A stretch of 64,000 bases of DNA. Source: Peptoniphilus obesi ph1. Lineage in GTDB: Bacteria; Bacillota; Clostridia; Tissierellales; Peptoniphilaceae. Position numbers and translations under genes: made by a program. The stretch's first letter is position 1. Each line of letters starts with the position of its first letter. Location of the stretch: NCBI RefSeq assembly GCF_000311865.1, contig NZ_HE978581.1, forward strand, positions 349,194 through 413,193, written 5' to 3'. The notes under the pieces were generated by a model. It was not told the origin of the DNA, searched no databases, and was given only the letters and a program-made list of their open reading frames with translations. Shown piece after piece: positions 43,422 through 53,052 of this stretch.

Positions 43422-45203
43422 TTAATCAACACTTGCTGTTAGTAGATAAAATTCAATATAGTAATTACTTAATTCATTTTTAGAACCATAATATCCAACC
43501 AGAGTGAATACTATCTTATATTTTATATTATTACTTACTCCCTCTATCTTTAAATCTTCAACATCGACTATATCTTTTGATTCTTTAAGAGCAATCATCT
43601 TGTCAAAGACTTCCTTGCCAGTGAAACTAGTTAAATCAAATTCATTTCTGCCATTTTTATAGCTAATTGTATAAGTTCCGTCTTCAACATCTACAAAATA
43701 ATTTCCAACTAACGATTGTTTTATATCAAAAGAATCAAATTTTAAAATTTTATCATAGCCTTTTATATCAACAGGCCTATCAAATTTAAAATTATATTCA
43801 CTGTCTCCAGAAAATAAGTTGTCATCTTCTATATTAAACCCAAAAACTTCTTCAAAGTTTTCGTTGTTAAATTCAAAATTCTTTGGAAGATATTTACTTT
43901 CCCAACTTCTGTGATTATTACTTAAATATTCAACAATTTCTTTTATTTGTATCTTATCATCTAGCGACACATTTTTCTTTGGTTTTATTTGATTAGACTC
44001 CAACATCCCATTCGCATTAAGTATTGAAGCAAGCCTTGCATCTTGACTAGATGCAGATAAATTATAGGCACTAACCGGACCAATTGTTGATAAAAATATT
44101 ATAGCTGCAAGTGATATAAATATAAAAATATTACTATTGCTTCTATAAAATATATAATAAATCATAGAAATTAAAGTATATATTCCTGCTGCAATTACAA
44201 AATACCTGTTCTCTGTTAAACCATAATTAGATATCCTTATAAATATCGCATAAAACATCATAACCAATATAGGTATCATAATTACTTGGAAAAATTCTCT
44301 AAACTTTTCAACCAACTTATTTGATTTAATAACACTAGAGATAAATAATAATATAACTGTCAAAAGTGCAAAAACCAAGACTAAATTAGTTATTACGCCT
44401 TTTGGAAGTTCAGCCTGTATAAGTATTTTAAAAAAGTATATATACAAGATAAAAGCATAAATTATAAAAATAGGAACAGTTATATAGCTAACCAATATTA
44501 CAAATGGTTTTGCAAGTTTATAGTTATCAAAGTCAATTTCATTTCTTGGAAAGTATGATAAAAATATGCCCACGTTAAAAGGTAAATAAATAATAATAAA
44601 AGTTATTATATAAACCTTATCTACAATCGCTATATCAAATAATTTTGTAATTAAAAAATATATAGCTGATAGTCCAATAAATAAAACAGTTGAAAAAGAT
44701 AAGGATATAAACATTGCCTCAACTATTTTAAAAAAGTATTCTACAAAGTTTTTATGATTGAAAATTTTTCCAATAAAAAGACATGCACAAGATAGAAAAA
44801 GTAAAACTCCAAAATATACATATTTTGTATCATATGCCATAAAGTCTTCTTGTTGAAATAATTTTGAATAAACTCCAAATATTAAAATTAATAAAATTAT
44901 TATTGCTGCTACTTGTATATATTTACTTCTTTTTAATTCATATTCATTTTTACTAGATGTCTTTAAAGCTTCTTTAAATAAGGTTAAAAAAGTTGCTCCA
45001 GCAGTTGCTATAATTAAAAGCCACGCAAGTTTAAAATACACTTGTCTAGGATCACTGGAATAATATTCTACAACTGTGTTTGATGCTACATAATAAGAGA
45101 AAAATATAGCTGATAAAATAACAAATACCATAGATGGTGTAAATCTTTTATAAGCAGACTTAGACCGGTTTAATGTATTTAAAGCTTTATAAAATATTTT
45201 CAT
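43422..45203 (-). CDS. DUF4153-type large membrane protein
   Basis: A 593-residue protein with about twelve spans in the first 400 residues and a soluble C-terminal domain (about 410-590). The stretch ENRYFVIAAGIYTLISMIYYIFYRS and GPVSAYNLSASSQDARLASILNANGML match what I know of DUF4153, a family of unknown function. It starts 11 bp upstream of where truA ends and may be read through from the ecf-truA operon. The C-terminal domain, likely outside the cell, has no motif I recognise. Confidence 0.72.
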   Translation of the reverse strand: MKIFYKALNTLNRSKSAYKRFTPSMVFVILSAIFFSYYVASNTVVEYYSSDPRQVYFKLAWLLIIATAGATFLTLFKEALKTSSKNEYELKRSKYIQVAAIIILLILIFGVYSKLFQQEDFMAYDTKYVYFGVLLFLSCACLFIGKIFNHKNFVEYFFKIVEAMFISLSFSTVLFIGLSAIYFLITKLFDIAIVDKVYIITFIIIYLPFNVGIFLSYFPRNEIDFDNYKLAKPFVILVSYITVPIFIIYAFILYIYFFKILIQAELPKGVITNLVLVFALLTVILLFISSVIKSNKLVEKFREFFQVIMIPILVMMFYAIFIRISNYGLTENRYFVIAAGIYTLISMIYYIFYRSNSNIFIFISLAAIIFLSTIGPVSAYNLSASSQDARLASILNANGMLESNQIKPKKNVSLDDKIQIKEIVEYLSNNHRSWESKYLPKNFEFNNENFEEVFGFNIEDDNLFSGDSEYNFKFDRPVDIKGYDKILKFDSFDIKQSLVGNYFVDVEDGTYTISYKNGRNEFDLTSFTGKEVFDKMIALKESKDIVDVEDLKIEGVSNNIKYKIVFTLVGYYGSKNELSNYYIEFYLLTASVD

Positions 45204-45214
45204 CTTTCACTTCC

Positions 45215-45943
45215 TTAATAGTAGATTTTCTTTAAAAATAAGCCACAACTAGGCGCTGTTGGCCCAGCTGATTTTCTTCTTTTTTGGTCCAAAACTTCTT
45301 TCATATAAGAAGCTTCGAATTTCCCATTGCCAATTTGTATAGCCGTTCCAACAATGATTCTAATCATATTTTTTAAAAAACTCTTGCCATAGAAATCTAT
45401 AACTAAAATATTATTTTTTTCTCTAATTTCTATCTTGTAAAGTTCTCTAATGCTATCTTTGACTATTGCACGTCTTCCCATAAAGCTTTTAAAATCATGC
45501 AGACCTATTAAGTAATTAAAGGCTTCCTGCATTTTTTCTATATCTAGTGGATATGGGTAGTGCATACAATTTCTATATAGAGAATTTCTGTATTTGCCCC
45601 TATATATATAGTAACTATATAGTTTAGCTTTTGCAGAAAATCTAGCATGAAAATCATCATCTACATATTCTGCCTTTATTACAGATATATCTTCTGGTAA
45701 ATGATAATTTATAACCTTTGGTAAATTCCCAATGTCTATTTCTGTATCTGAAAAAAAGTTTACAACTTGCCCGGCAGCGTGAACCCCTCTGTCTGTTCTT
45801 CCTGCACTCTTAAGGTCAACTTTTTCTTTTAAAGTTTTTTCAATAGCTTTTTTTAAAACACCCTCAACTGTTATAACATCCGGTTGAATTTGATAACCAA
45901 AATAATTTGTTCCATCATAACTAATAGTGAGTTTTATATTCAT
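45215..45943 (-). CDS. truA: tRNA pseudouridine synthase A
   Basis: A 242-residue enzyme making pseudouridine at positions 38-40 of tRNA anticodon arms. Catalytic Asp51 is in SAGRTDRGVHA; YDGTNYFGYQIQP and LKNMIRIIVGTAIQIGNGK complete the family pattern. ATG 45943 with GGGAG upstream makes a 4-bp overlap with ecfT; an earlier ATG at 45958 is inside ecfT. Last gene of ecfA1-ecfA2-ecfT-truA, a conserved order in Firmicutes. Confidence 0.94.
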   Translation of the reverse strand: MNIKLTISYDGTNYFGYQIQPDVITVEGVLKKAIEKTLKEKVDLKSAGRTDRGVHAAGQVVNFFSDTEIDIGNLPKVINYHLPEDISVIKAEYVDDDFHARFSAKAKLYSYYIYRGKYRNSLYRNCMHYPYPLDIEKMQEAFNYLIGLHDFKSFMGRRAIVKDSIRELYKIEIREKNNILVIDFYGKSFLKNMIRIIVGTAIQIGNGKFEASYMKEVLDQKRRKSAGPTAPSCGLFLKKIYY

Positions 45944-46752
45944 ATAAAATACTCCCAAATATATTTTATTGAAGCTAGAAATATAAAAAATCCAATATTT
46001 AATAAATAGGCAAGATAGTCTGATTTTTTATATTCAAGTTGTTTTAACTTAGTTCTTCCTTCTCCGCCCTTATAGCATCTCGCTTCCATTGCAATTGCAA
46101 GTTCATCTGCCCTTCTAAAAGAAGTTACAAATAGTGGAACTAAAAGTGGAATTAAATTTTTCGCCCTACTAAAAAGATTGCCTGATTCGAAATCTGCTCC
46201 TCTTGCTATTTGAGCTTTCATTATTTTATCTGTCTCTTCTATAAGAGTTGGTATAAACCTAAGTGCTATTGTCATCATCATAGCAATTTCATGTGATGGT
46301 ACTCCAACTTTTCTTAGTGGCTTTAATAATTCTTCAATCCCATCTGTCATTTCTATTGGAGATGTAGTAAGGGTTAAAAGACTTGTTCCCATTACAAGCA
46401 TAGTCAACCTAAATGCCATAAGTAAAGCCGTAGTTAATCCTTCATCAGTTATTTTAAAAATCCCATATCTCCAGATTACTTCTCCTGGTATTAAAAAAAT
46501 ATTTATAACAAAGGTGATTATGATAATCCATTTTAAAGGTTTCAATCCTTTAATTATAAATTTTAATGGCACCTTGGAAAGTTTTATTATAAATATCAAA
46601 TATATAAAAGCAAAAAAATATGCTAAATAATTGTTGATGAAAAATAAAGTAATTATGTAAAGAAACATAATTATTATTTTTGCTCTTGGATCTAATCTAT
46701 GAATAACCGAATCTTCTGGGTAATATTGTCCTATTGTTATATCTTTAAACAT
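45940..46752 (-). CDS. ecfT: Energy-coupling factor transmembrane protein EcfT
   Basis: A 270-residue scaffold of ECF vitamin/metal importers, with five to six spans and two cytoplasmic coupling helices. The first coupling motif is QIARGAD (181-187); the second is MEARCYKGG, where the usual Gly of ARG is Cys. It passes ATPase motion to exchangeable substrate-binding S proteins. No S component lies in the window, so this is a group II module serving several S proteins elsewhere. Confidence 0.92.
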   Translation of the reverse strand: MFKDITIGQYYPEDSVIHRLDPRAKIIIMFLYIITLFFINNYLAYFFAFIYLIFIIKLSKVPLKFIIKGLKPLKWIIIITFVINIFLIPGEVIWRYGIFKITDEGLTTALLMAFRLTMLVMGTSLLTLTTSPIEMTDGIEELLKPLRKVGVPSHEIAMMMTIALRFIPTLIEETDKIMKAQIARGADFESGNLFSRAKNLIPLLVPLFVTSFRRADELAIAMEARCYKGGEGRTKLKQLEYKKSDYLAYLLNIGFFIFLASIKYIWEYFI

Positions 46753-47611
46753 TATCTTTTCCTCTTAATAAGTCTGTTAAAATATTTTTCGCCTCTGCAA
46801 CTGTGATTGCTGAAGTATCTACATCAAGTCCTTTTTCTTTTAACTTTCTCATAAACGATGTAACTTGTGGTACTCCAAGTCCAATTTCTTCAAGTTCTTC
46901 TTTATGTTTAAATATTTCTCTTGGCTTATCGTCCATATAGACTTTTCCATCTTTCATTACTATAATTCTATTTGCCAAACTTGCTATATCTTCCATAGAG
47001 TGAGATACAATAATTATAGTAATTTTCTTTTTTCCATATATTTCATGAATTTCTCTTAAGATTTCATCTCTTCCGGCAGGATCCAGTCCAGCGGTTGGCT
47101 CATCTAGGATTAAAACTTTTGGCTCCATAGCAAGAATTCCAGCAATAGCAACTCTTCTTTTTTGGCCACCAGAAATTTCAAAAGGCGACTTGTTACCATC
47201 TTTTTCATATGAAAGACCAACTGTTTCAATTGCATCTCTTACTCTTTCATCAATCTCTTCCTTACTCAGACCAAGATTTTGAGGTCCATAAGATACATCC
47301 TTGATAATAGTTTCCTCAAATAATTGATATTCTGGATATTGAAAAACTAGACCAATCTCTTGTCTAACTTTCTTTATTTTGGAACCTAGTTTTGATATAT
47401 CTTCTCCCTCGATATATATTGCTCCCTCACTTGGTTTTAACAGTCCATTTAAGTGCTGAACCAGAGTTGATTTTCCTGATCCTGTATGACCTATTAAGCC
47501 TATAAATTCTCCTTCTTCAATTTTAAGGTTTACATTATCTAAGGCTTTTTTTGCAAATGTTGTGTCTTCTCCATAAATGTAGCTTACATTTTTTGCTTCA
47601 ATAATGGCCAT
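46745..47611 (-). CDS. ecfA2: ECF transporter ATPase EcfA2
   Basis: A 288-residue ATPase, partner of EcfA1. Walker [10 protein letters not shown] (41-49), Q-loop [15 protein letters not shown], signature [15 protein letters not shown] and Walker [16 protein letters not shown]. The FEISGGQ and YPEYQLF forms mark the A2 subunit. It overlaps ecfA1 by 28 bp and ecfT by 8 bp. Confidence 0.93.
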   Translation of the reverse strand: MAIIEAKNVSYIYGEDTTFAKKALDNVNLKIEEGEFIGLIGHTGSGKSTLVQHLNGLLKPSEGAIYIEGEDISKLGSKIKKVRQEIGLVFQYPEYQLFEETIIKDVSYGPQNLGLSKEEIDERVRDAIETVGLSYEKDGNKSPFEISGGQKRRVAIAGILAMEPKVLILDEPTAGLDPAGRDEILREIHEIYGKKKITIIIVSHSMEDIASLANRIIVMKDGKVYMDDKPREIFKHKEELEEIGLGVPQVTSFMRKLKEKGLDVDTSAITVAEAKNILTDLLRGKDNV

Positions 47612-48420
47612 AATTCACCTACCAATTCATCAGTATTTAATATTTTACTATTAATATCAAAACCTTCTTTATTAAGTTCCCACGCAAGTTCTGTAACTTG
47701 AGGAACATCAAGACCAATTTCTTTAATCTTATCTACGTGAGAAAAAACTTCTCTTGGTTTTTCATCAATTAAAATTTGTCCCTTTTCCATAACAACAAGC
47801 CTGTTTGCCCTCGCTGCTTCATCCATATAATGAGTAATTAATATTATAGTCTTTTTTTCTTCTTTATTTAAATATTCTATTGTGCTCATTACTTCTTTTC
47901 TTCCGACTGGATCAAGCATTGCTGTCGGTTCATCTAAAATAATATATTTTGGACTAATTGCAAGTATTCCTGCTATTGCAATCCTTTGTTTTTGACCGCC
48001 AGATAACATATGAGGAGCTCTTCTTGCATATTCGCTCATGCCAACTGATTTAAGGGCTTGGTCCACTCTTTTTCTAATTTCTTTTGTTTCTATTCCAAGA
48101 TTTTCAGGACCAAATGCAACATCTTCTTCTACTATTGTTGCAACTATTTGGTTGTCAGGATTTTGAAATACCATGCCAGTGTTAGACCTTAATTGCCAGA
48201 TAGTTTCTTCATTTTTTGTATTTAGACCATCTACAATAACATCGCCTGATGTTGGTTGCAAAAGTCCATTTAGAAGTTTTGCAAGTGTTGATTTACCACT
48301 TCCGTTGTGGCCAAGTATAGCTACAAAATCTCCACTTTCTATATTCAGATTAAGGTCTTTTAATATAAGTTTTTCGTCTGTTTCATTATATTTAAAGTTT
48401 AAGTTTTTTATTTCTATCAT
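47584..48420 (-). CDS. ecfA1: ECF transporter ATPase EcfA1
   Basis: A 278-residue ATPase. Walker [10 protein letters not shown] (37-45), Q-loop [25 protein letters not shown] typical of A1, signature [13 protein letters not shown], Walker [16 protein letters not shown]. First gene of ecfA1-ecfA2-ecfT-truA. In many Firmicutes this cluster follows rplQ at the end of the ribosomal protein operon; here pyrE is upstream with an 80-bp gap. Confidence 0.93.
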   Translation of the reverse strand: MIEIKNLNFKYNETDEKLILKDLNLNIESGDFVAILGHNGSGKSTLAKLLNGLLQPTSGDVIVDGLNTKNEETIWQLRSNTGMVFQNPDNQIVATIVEEDVAFGPENLGIETKEIRKRVDQALKSVGMSEYARRAPHMLSGGQKQRIAIAGILAISPKYIILDEPTAMLDPVGRKEVMSTIEYLNKEEKKTIILITHYMDEAARANRLVVMEKGQILIDEKPREVFSHVDKIKEIGLDVPQVTELAWELNKEGFDINSKILNTDELVGELWPLLKQKM

Positions 48421-48499
48421 TGTCTACCTCTTATCTAAATAAATAGTTTATTACAGCTAAGACTAGTTTTCAACATCTTATTACAGATTAGTATAATAC

Positions 48500-49126
48500 T
48501 TATTTCATCCATGATTCATCTTCTGGATTTTGCTTCCATTTATTTATTTTTTCAATTTCTTCTTTCTTAATATAATCTTTTTCAACTGCAACTTCTGCAA
48601 GTTCATCAAAGCTAGCAAGTGAAAAATGTTTTAAATTATTCTTTTCAAAATTTTCTTTTGCTTTTTTTAATTGGTAAGAAAAAATTGAAACTATTCCAAG
48701 AACATCAAAACCAACTTCTCTTAAAGCATTTGCTACATCAATTGATGATCCACCTGTTGAAAATAGATCTTCAACTACAACTACTTTAGCTCCTTTTACA
48801 ATTTTGCCTTCAATTTTATTATTTTTGCCATGATCTTTTTTTGAAGATCTTACAAAACCCATTGGTAAATCTAGTTTTTCGGCAACAAGTGCAGCATGAG
48901 GGATTCCAGCTGTTGCAGTTCCCATTATATATTCTACGTCGCTAAATTTTTCTTCTATTAACTTAGCTAGTTCTTCTTCAACAATTTTTCTATCTTCTGG
49001 AAAAGATAAAATAAGTCTGTTATCACAATATACTGGTGATTTTATTCCTGATGCCCAAATAAAAGGTTTTTTTGGTGATAAGCTTACTGCTTCTATATCT
49101 AATAAGATTTCTGCTATTTTTTTCAT
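48500..49126 (-). CDS. pyrE: Orotate phosphoribosyltransferase
   Basis: A 208-residue enzyme joining orotate and PRPP to orotidine monophosphate in pyrimidine synthesis. The PRPP loop is VVVVEDLFSTGGSSIDVANAL; the start RPFIWASGI-type segment PKKPFIWASGIKSPVYCDNR is conserved in the family. It starts one base after the pyrF stop, so both are one transcript. No other pyr gene or PyrR-type leader is nearby. Confidence 0.93.
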   Translation of the reverse strand: MKKIAEILLDIEAVSLSPKKPFIWASGIKSPVYCDNRLILSFPEDRKIVEEELAKLIEEKFSDVEYIMGTATAGIPHAALVAEKLDLPMGFVRSSKKDHGKNNKIEGKIVKGAKVVVVEDLFSTGGSSIDVANALREVGFDVLGIVSIFSYQLKKAKENFEKNNLKHFSLASFDELAEVAVEKDYIKKEEIEKINKWKQNPEDESWMK

Positions 49127-49127
49127 T

Positions 49128-49829
49128 TTATTCTCCTAAAAACATATTTTTAATTTCATTATAAGCCTTAATTGGATCTTTTGCTTGAGTTATTGGTCTG
49201 CCAACTACTATAAAATCAGAACCAAATTTTCTAGCCATTTCTGGTGTAACTACTCTTTTTTGGTCATCTTTTTTTTCATTTCCAAGTCTTATGCCAGGTG
49301 TTACACATAAAAAGTCTTTTCCAACACTTTCTTTTATATCTTCTACTTCAAGTGCAGAGCAAACAACTCCGTTTAAGCCTGCTTCTTTTGCTGTTTTAGC
49401 ATATGAAACTACAACATCCTTAAGCTTTTTGTCTTTATCTATAAGTATGTCATCGTGCATTTGTTCTTCACTTGTTGATGTTAGCATGGTTATGCCAAGT
49501 GTTATCATATCTTTTTTATTTTCTTTTACTGCTTTGTTGGCACTTTCTAGCATTTCTCTTCCACCGGCTATGTGGTAATTTATTATATCTACATCAAGGT
49601 CAAGAAGTGAAAGGCTAGCTTTAGTTACAGTGTTTGGTATGTCGTGAAGTTTTAAATCTAAAAATATCTTATGTCCTCTTTCTTTTAGAGCTTTTATGAT
49701 GCTTGGACCTTCTTTATAGAAAAGTTCCATGCCAACTTTTACATATATTTCATGGTCAAATTGGTCTACAAAATCTATTGCCTTTTTGCCGCTATTAAAA
49801 TCTAAAGCAACTATTACATCTCTTTGCAT
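49128..49829 (-). CDS. pyrF: Orotidine 5'-phosphate decarboxylase
   Basis: A 233-residue TIM-barrel enzyme making UMP from OMP. Catalytic network Asp58, Lys60, Asp63 in FLDLKLHDIPNT, and phosphate-binding VTPGIRLG and FIVVGRPITQA. Start ATG 49829 is 50 bp after ybjQ, behind AGAGGAG, with a palindromic hairpin in the gap. Confidence 0.93.
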   Translation of the reverse strand: MQRDVIVALDFNSGKKAIDFVDQFDHEIYVKVGMELFYKEGPSIIKALKERGHKIFLDLKLHDIPNTVTKASLSLLDLDVDIINYHIAGGREMLESANKAVKENKKDMITLGITMLTSTSEEQMHDDILIDKDKKLKDVVVSYAKTAKEAGLNGVVCSALEVEDIKESVGKDFLCVTPGIRLGNEKKDDQKRVVTPEMARKFGSDFIVVGRPITQAKDPIKAYNEIKNMFLGE

Positions 49830-49848
49830 ATTTTACTCCTCTTCATAG

Positions 49849-49880
49849 AAAAGAGTGCATAATATTATGCACTCTTTTTT
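49849..49880. terminator. Palindromic hairpin between ybjQ-type gene and pyrF
   Basis: AAAGAGTGCAT (49850-49860) and ATGCACTCTTT (49867-49877) pair perfectly. The plus strand continues with Ts (seven in a row), the minus strand with only TTTT. pyrF starts 20 bp further with no room for a new promoter, so on the minus strand it is probably a leaky terminator or RNA-processing hairpin. Confidence 0.6.
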
Positions 49881-50197
49881 TATTTAAATTTTACTGCAGT
49901 TCCTGTTACATTGACAAGAATCATATTTCCTTGGCCCATTGATTCAAAATCAAATTTAATGCCAACTATACCATCTGCTTGAATTTCTTTTGCTCTTCTT
50001 ATCATTTCATTCATGCAGTCGTTTCTTGAGCTAATCATCTCATCTTCATAGCCCTTACTTCTTCCACCTACAAAATTTCTAAGTCCTGCTCCAAAGTCTT
50101 TTACAAAATTTATCCCGTTTACAGTTTCTCCAAATACTAATCCAAGATATTCAGAAATTTCTTTGCCTTCAACTTTTTCTGTAGTTGTTAATATCAT
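49880..50197 (-). CDS. YbjQ/UPF0145 family protein
   Basis: A 105-residue protein matching the YbjQ (UPF0145) family, which forms pentameric rings. Marks are MILTTTEKVEGKEISEYLGLVFGETV at the start, ARN-like loop SRNDCMNEMIRRAKEIQADGIVGIKFD and a C-terminal VTGTAVKFK. Biochemical role is unknown, though a heavy-metal-binding-like fold has been suggested for the family. It follows prfB by 15 bp in the same operon. Confidence 0.85.
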   Translation of the reverse strand: MILTTTEKVEGKEISEYLGLVFGETVNGINFVKDFGAGLRNFVGGRSKGYEDEMISSRNDCMNEMIRRAKEIQADGIVGIKFDFESMGQGNMILVNVTGTAVKFK

Positions 50198-50212
50198 ACT
50201 AACTCCTTTATC

Positions 50213-51329
50213 TTAATTATTTTCATTTGTTTTCATTTGTAGATAACCGTAGACAAATTCGTCAAGGTCTCCATCCATTATCCTATTGACATCTCCTACT
50301 TCAACCCCAGTTCTATGGTCTTTAACCATTGTATATGGTTGAAATACATAAGATCTGATTTGAGAACCCCATGCTATTTGTGAATAATTACCTTGCAAGT
50401 CTTCTATTTTTTCTTTTTGTTCTTCTTCTGCTAAGGCTATCAATTTTGATTTTAACATTTGCATAGCCTTGGCCCTATTTTGAATCTGACTTCTTTCATT
50501 TTGACATTGAACAACAATTCCAGTTGGTATATGAGTAATTCTTACAGCTGAGTCAGTTGTGTTTACGTGTTGGCCACCTGCTCCAGATGATCTGTATGTA
50601 TCTACCCTTATATCTTCTTCTTTGATTTCAATATCTAATTCATCATCAAATTCAGGATAAACATCGATAGAAGAAAATGATGTGTGTCTTCTCTTATTTG
50701 AATCAAAAGGTGATATTCTTACTAGCCTATGGACTCCCTTTTCACATTTTAAGAACCCATACGCATTTTGTCCTTCAATTAAAATTGTAACAGATTTAAT
50801 TCCTGCTTCATCTTCTTTTTGGAGGTCAAGCGTTTCAACTTTAAATCCATTTTTTTCCGCATACCTAGTATACATTCTATAAAGCATGCTTGCCCAGTCT
50901 TGCGCTTCTGTTCCACCTGCTCCAGCGTGGATTGTCATAACAGCGTTGCTATTATCATATTCTCCATTTAATAGGGTTTGAAGCTTAAATCTTTCTGAAG
51001 CTTTTTCTATATTGTCAACCGCTCTTTTAAAATCATCATAAAAAGTGTAGTCTTCTTCAAGCTCCATTAAATCTATAAGGTCTTGAGCATCATTAATTCT
51101 TTTATCTAGTTCTTCGTAAGTATCAATCTTACTGGAATAGTAATTTGCTTCTTTTATAACTTTTTGGGCAGCCTGTGTATCGTCCCAAAAACCGCTTTCT
51201 AATTGTTTTTTATTTAACTCTTCGACTTTTTCTTTTAAACTAGACAAGTCAAAGAGATTCACCAAGACTTTCCACTAAGGCCTTCGCTTCGTTTAAGCGT
51301 TCCTTGTCAAAATATATATTTTGTTCCAT
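50213..51329 (-). CDS. prfB: Peptide chain release factor 2, made by programmed +1 frameshift
   Basis: Release factor for UAA and UGA, 371 residues after frameshifting. A first frame from ATG 51329 (MEQNIYFDKERLNEAKALV) gives 26 residues and ends at CTT TGA C (51254-51248), the classical RF2 site. A +1 shift on CTT joins it to the main frame (DLSSLKEKVEELN). The anticodon-like SPF is at about 206-208 and GGQ at 251-253. The Shine-Dalgarno-like stimulator before the site is weak (GGTGA). A GTG at 51265 in the second frame is only an apparent start. Next gene upstream is the PIN/TRAM gene, 8 bp away. Confidence 0.95.
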
Positions 51330-51337
51330 ATAACCCC

Positions 51338-52327
51338 CTAAATTACTTTTGCAAAAATCATCTTGCCGGCTGATGTTTGAAGTGCTGATGTTACAATTAC
51401 ATCTACACTTTGTCCTAAAAGGTCTTTTGCCTCTTCAACTACAATCATAGTTCCATCATCTAAATAGGCAAGACCTTGATTATGTTCTTTACCAAGTTTT
51501 ACTATGTCTACTCGCATTTCTTCACCTGGAAGATATACGGGTTTTACAGAGTTAGCTAATTCATTGATATTTAAAACATCAATATTAGATACCTTGGCAA
51601 CCTTATTTAAATTATAGTCATTTGTTACAACTTTTCCATTTAACTCTTTTGCAAGAGCTAAAAGTTTCGAATCTACCTCTTTAATCTTATCGAAATCTTT
51701 ATCATATATAAGTAAGTCAATATCTTCTGAATCTTGCATTTCTTTTAAAATATCAAGACCCCTTCTGCCCCTATTTCTTTTTAAGGCATCTGAAGAATCG
51801 GCTATATGTTGCAACTCTTTTAAAACAAAAGTTGGAATAATAAGTCTTCCTTCTAGAAAACCAGACTCGCAAATTTCTTTTATTCGTCCATCAATTATGA
51901 CTGAAGTATCTAAAATCTTTGCAGAAGATTTTGCCTTTGTCTTATCTCTGAACTTGGTCTCGTTTTTTTGTGAGCCTATATCCTTAACCTTAATAGCTAT
52001 ATCTTCTTTGTTTTTAAGAGCTATACTTATTCCAAGATAAGCTAACATACCATAAACTATTACAGATAAGGCTGGTCCAACATAAGGAAGAGGTATTGCT
52101 AAAAGTGGTTGTGAAATTAAAAAAGCTATTATGAGTCCGATTACAAGGCCTAATGATCCAACTATTATTTCAGAAGAAGATCTAGCTTTTAGTTCATCTT
52201 CCCAAATATGTAAAATTCCTTCTATTCCCTTTAAGGCCTTTGGCGATAATATTAAAAATATAAATGCGAAAAGTACAATAATTAGTATTGAGATTATTGT
52301 TGTAAGTGTAGAATTTAAATTTTGCAT
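51338..52327 (-). CDS. YacL-type PIN/TRAM domain membrane protein
   Basis: At least 329 residues: membrane spans (about residues 8-28, 55-75, 78-100), a PIN nuclease domain (AKILDTSVIIDGRIKEI, then ELQHIADSSD, VTNDYNL) and a C-terminal TRAM domain (PGEEMRVDIVKLGKEHNQGLAYLDDGTMIVVE). ATG 52327 has no ribosome binding site. The frame stays open upstream and encodes another span (TIIGAGIGAVVLTLI) back to an ATT codon at 52435, six bases after GGAGGG. The real start is therefore probably ATT 52435. Between carD and prfB. Function unknown; a role in RNA processing is possible. Confidence 0.88.
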   Translation of the reverse strand: MQNLNSTLTTIISILIIVLFAFIFLILSPKALKGIEGILHIWEDELKARSSSEIIVGSLGLVIGLIIAFLISQPLLAIPLPYVGPALSVIVYGMLAYLGISIALKNKEDIAIKVKDIGSQKNETKFRDKTKAKSSAKILDTSVIIDGRIKEICESGFLEGRLIIPTFVLKELQHIADSSDALKRNRGRRGLDILKEMQDSEDIDLLIYDKDFDKIKEVDSKLLALAKELNGKVVTNDYNLNKVAKVSNIDVLNINELANSVKPVYLPGEEMRVDIVKLGKEHNQGLAYLDDGTMIVVEEAKDLLGQSVDVIVTSALQTSAGKMIFAKVI

Positions 52328-52462
52328 AAAATCTAAATTCTTAATTAGTGTTAATACAACTGCTCCTATACCTGCTCCTATGATAGTAAATAAAATTTTA
52401 AAAATAATATCTACTATGTTTTTATTCTTATAAATAAAAATCCCTCCTTTCTTATTTTACTC

Positions 52463-52951
52463 TTATACCCTATCAAAGACTGCATCATCAACTAATTTTA
52501 TAATAGCGTCTGGATCCTTTTTATAAACTAAGACCATTTCAGAAATTATAATTTGTTTAGCTCCTGTGAGCATCTTTCTTTCGCCAGTTGATAGAGATTT
52601 TTCTTGATCTACTCTTTCTAAAAATCTTACAACTCTTGCGATTTCTTTAATATCTCCTGATTTTATCCTGTCCATATTAAATCTATAACGTCTATTCCAG
52701 TTTGATGGCATCTTTGTCTTATCTTTTCCTGATAAAATTTCTAAAACTTCATCCATTTCTTCCTTGCCTAGAATATTTCTTACTCCAACTTCTTCGGCAT
52801 TATCCACTGGTACCATTACTTTCATTTCTTTTATTGGCATTTTCAGGATATAATACTTTCTTATTTTACCAAGTATTTCCTTATCTTCAACGCCAACTAT
52901 TACTCCTGCCCCATGCATTGGGTAAACTACTTCGTCGCCTATGTTATACAT
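52463..52951 (-). CDS. CarD family transcriptional regulator (CdnL)
   Basis: A 162-residue RNA polymerase-binding factor that stabilises open promoter complexes. The N-terminal Tudor-like RNAP-interaction domain reads YNIGDEVVYPMHGAGVIVGVEDKEILGK; a C-terminal helical DNA-binding domain follows (SNWNRRYRFNMDRIKSGDIKEIARVVRFL). It acts globally, often on rRNA promoters. First of carD-yacL-prfB-ybjQ; carD next to a PIN/TRAM gene is a common order in Firmicutes. AGGAGGGATATA precedes the start. Confidence 0.93.
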   Translation of the reverse strand: MYNIGDEVVYPMHGAGVIVGVEDKEILGKIRKYYILKMPIKEMKVMVPVDNAEEVGVRNILGKEEMDEVLEILSGKDKTKMPSNWNRRYRFNMDRIKSGDIKEIARVVRFLERVDQEKSLSTGERKMLTGAKQIIISEMVLVYKKDPDAIIKLVDDAVFDRV

Positions 52952-53052
52952 TATATCCCTCCTGCTAGACCATACATATATAGTATAACAAAAATAGGCT
53001 TAAAAGTAAATTTTATATGATATCACAATATTATATATTATGCAACACAATT

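Noticed and set aside
51248-51265. GTG 51265 as the start of prfB
   Set aside because: The CTT TGA C site and an in-frame leader from ATG 51329 show the normal RF2 frameshift.
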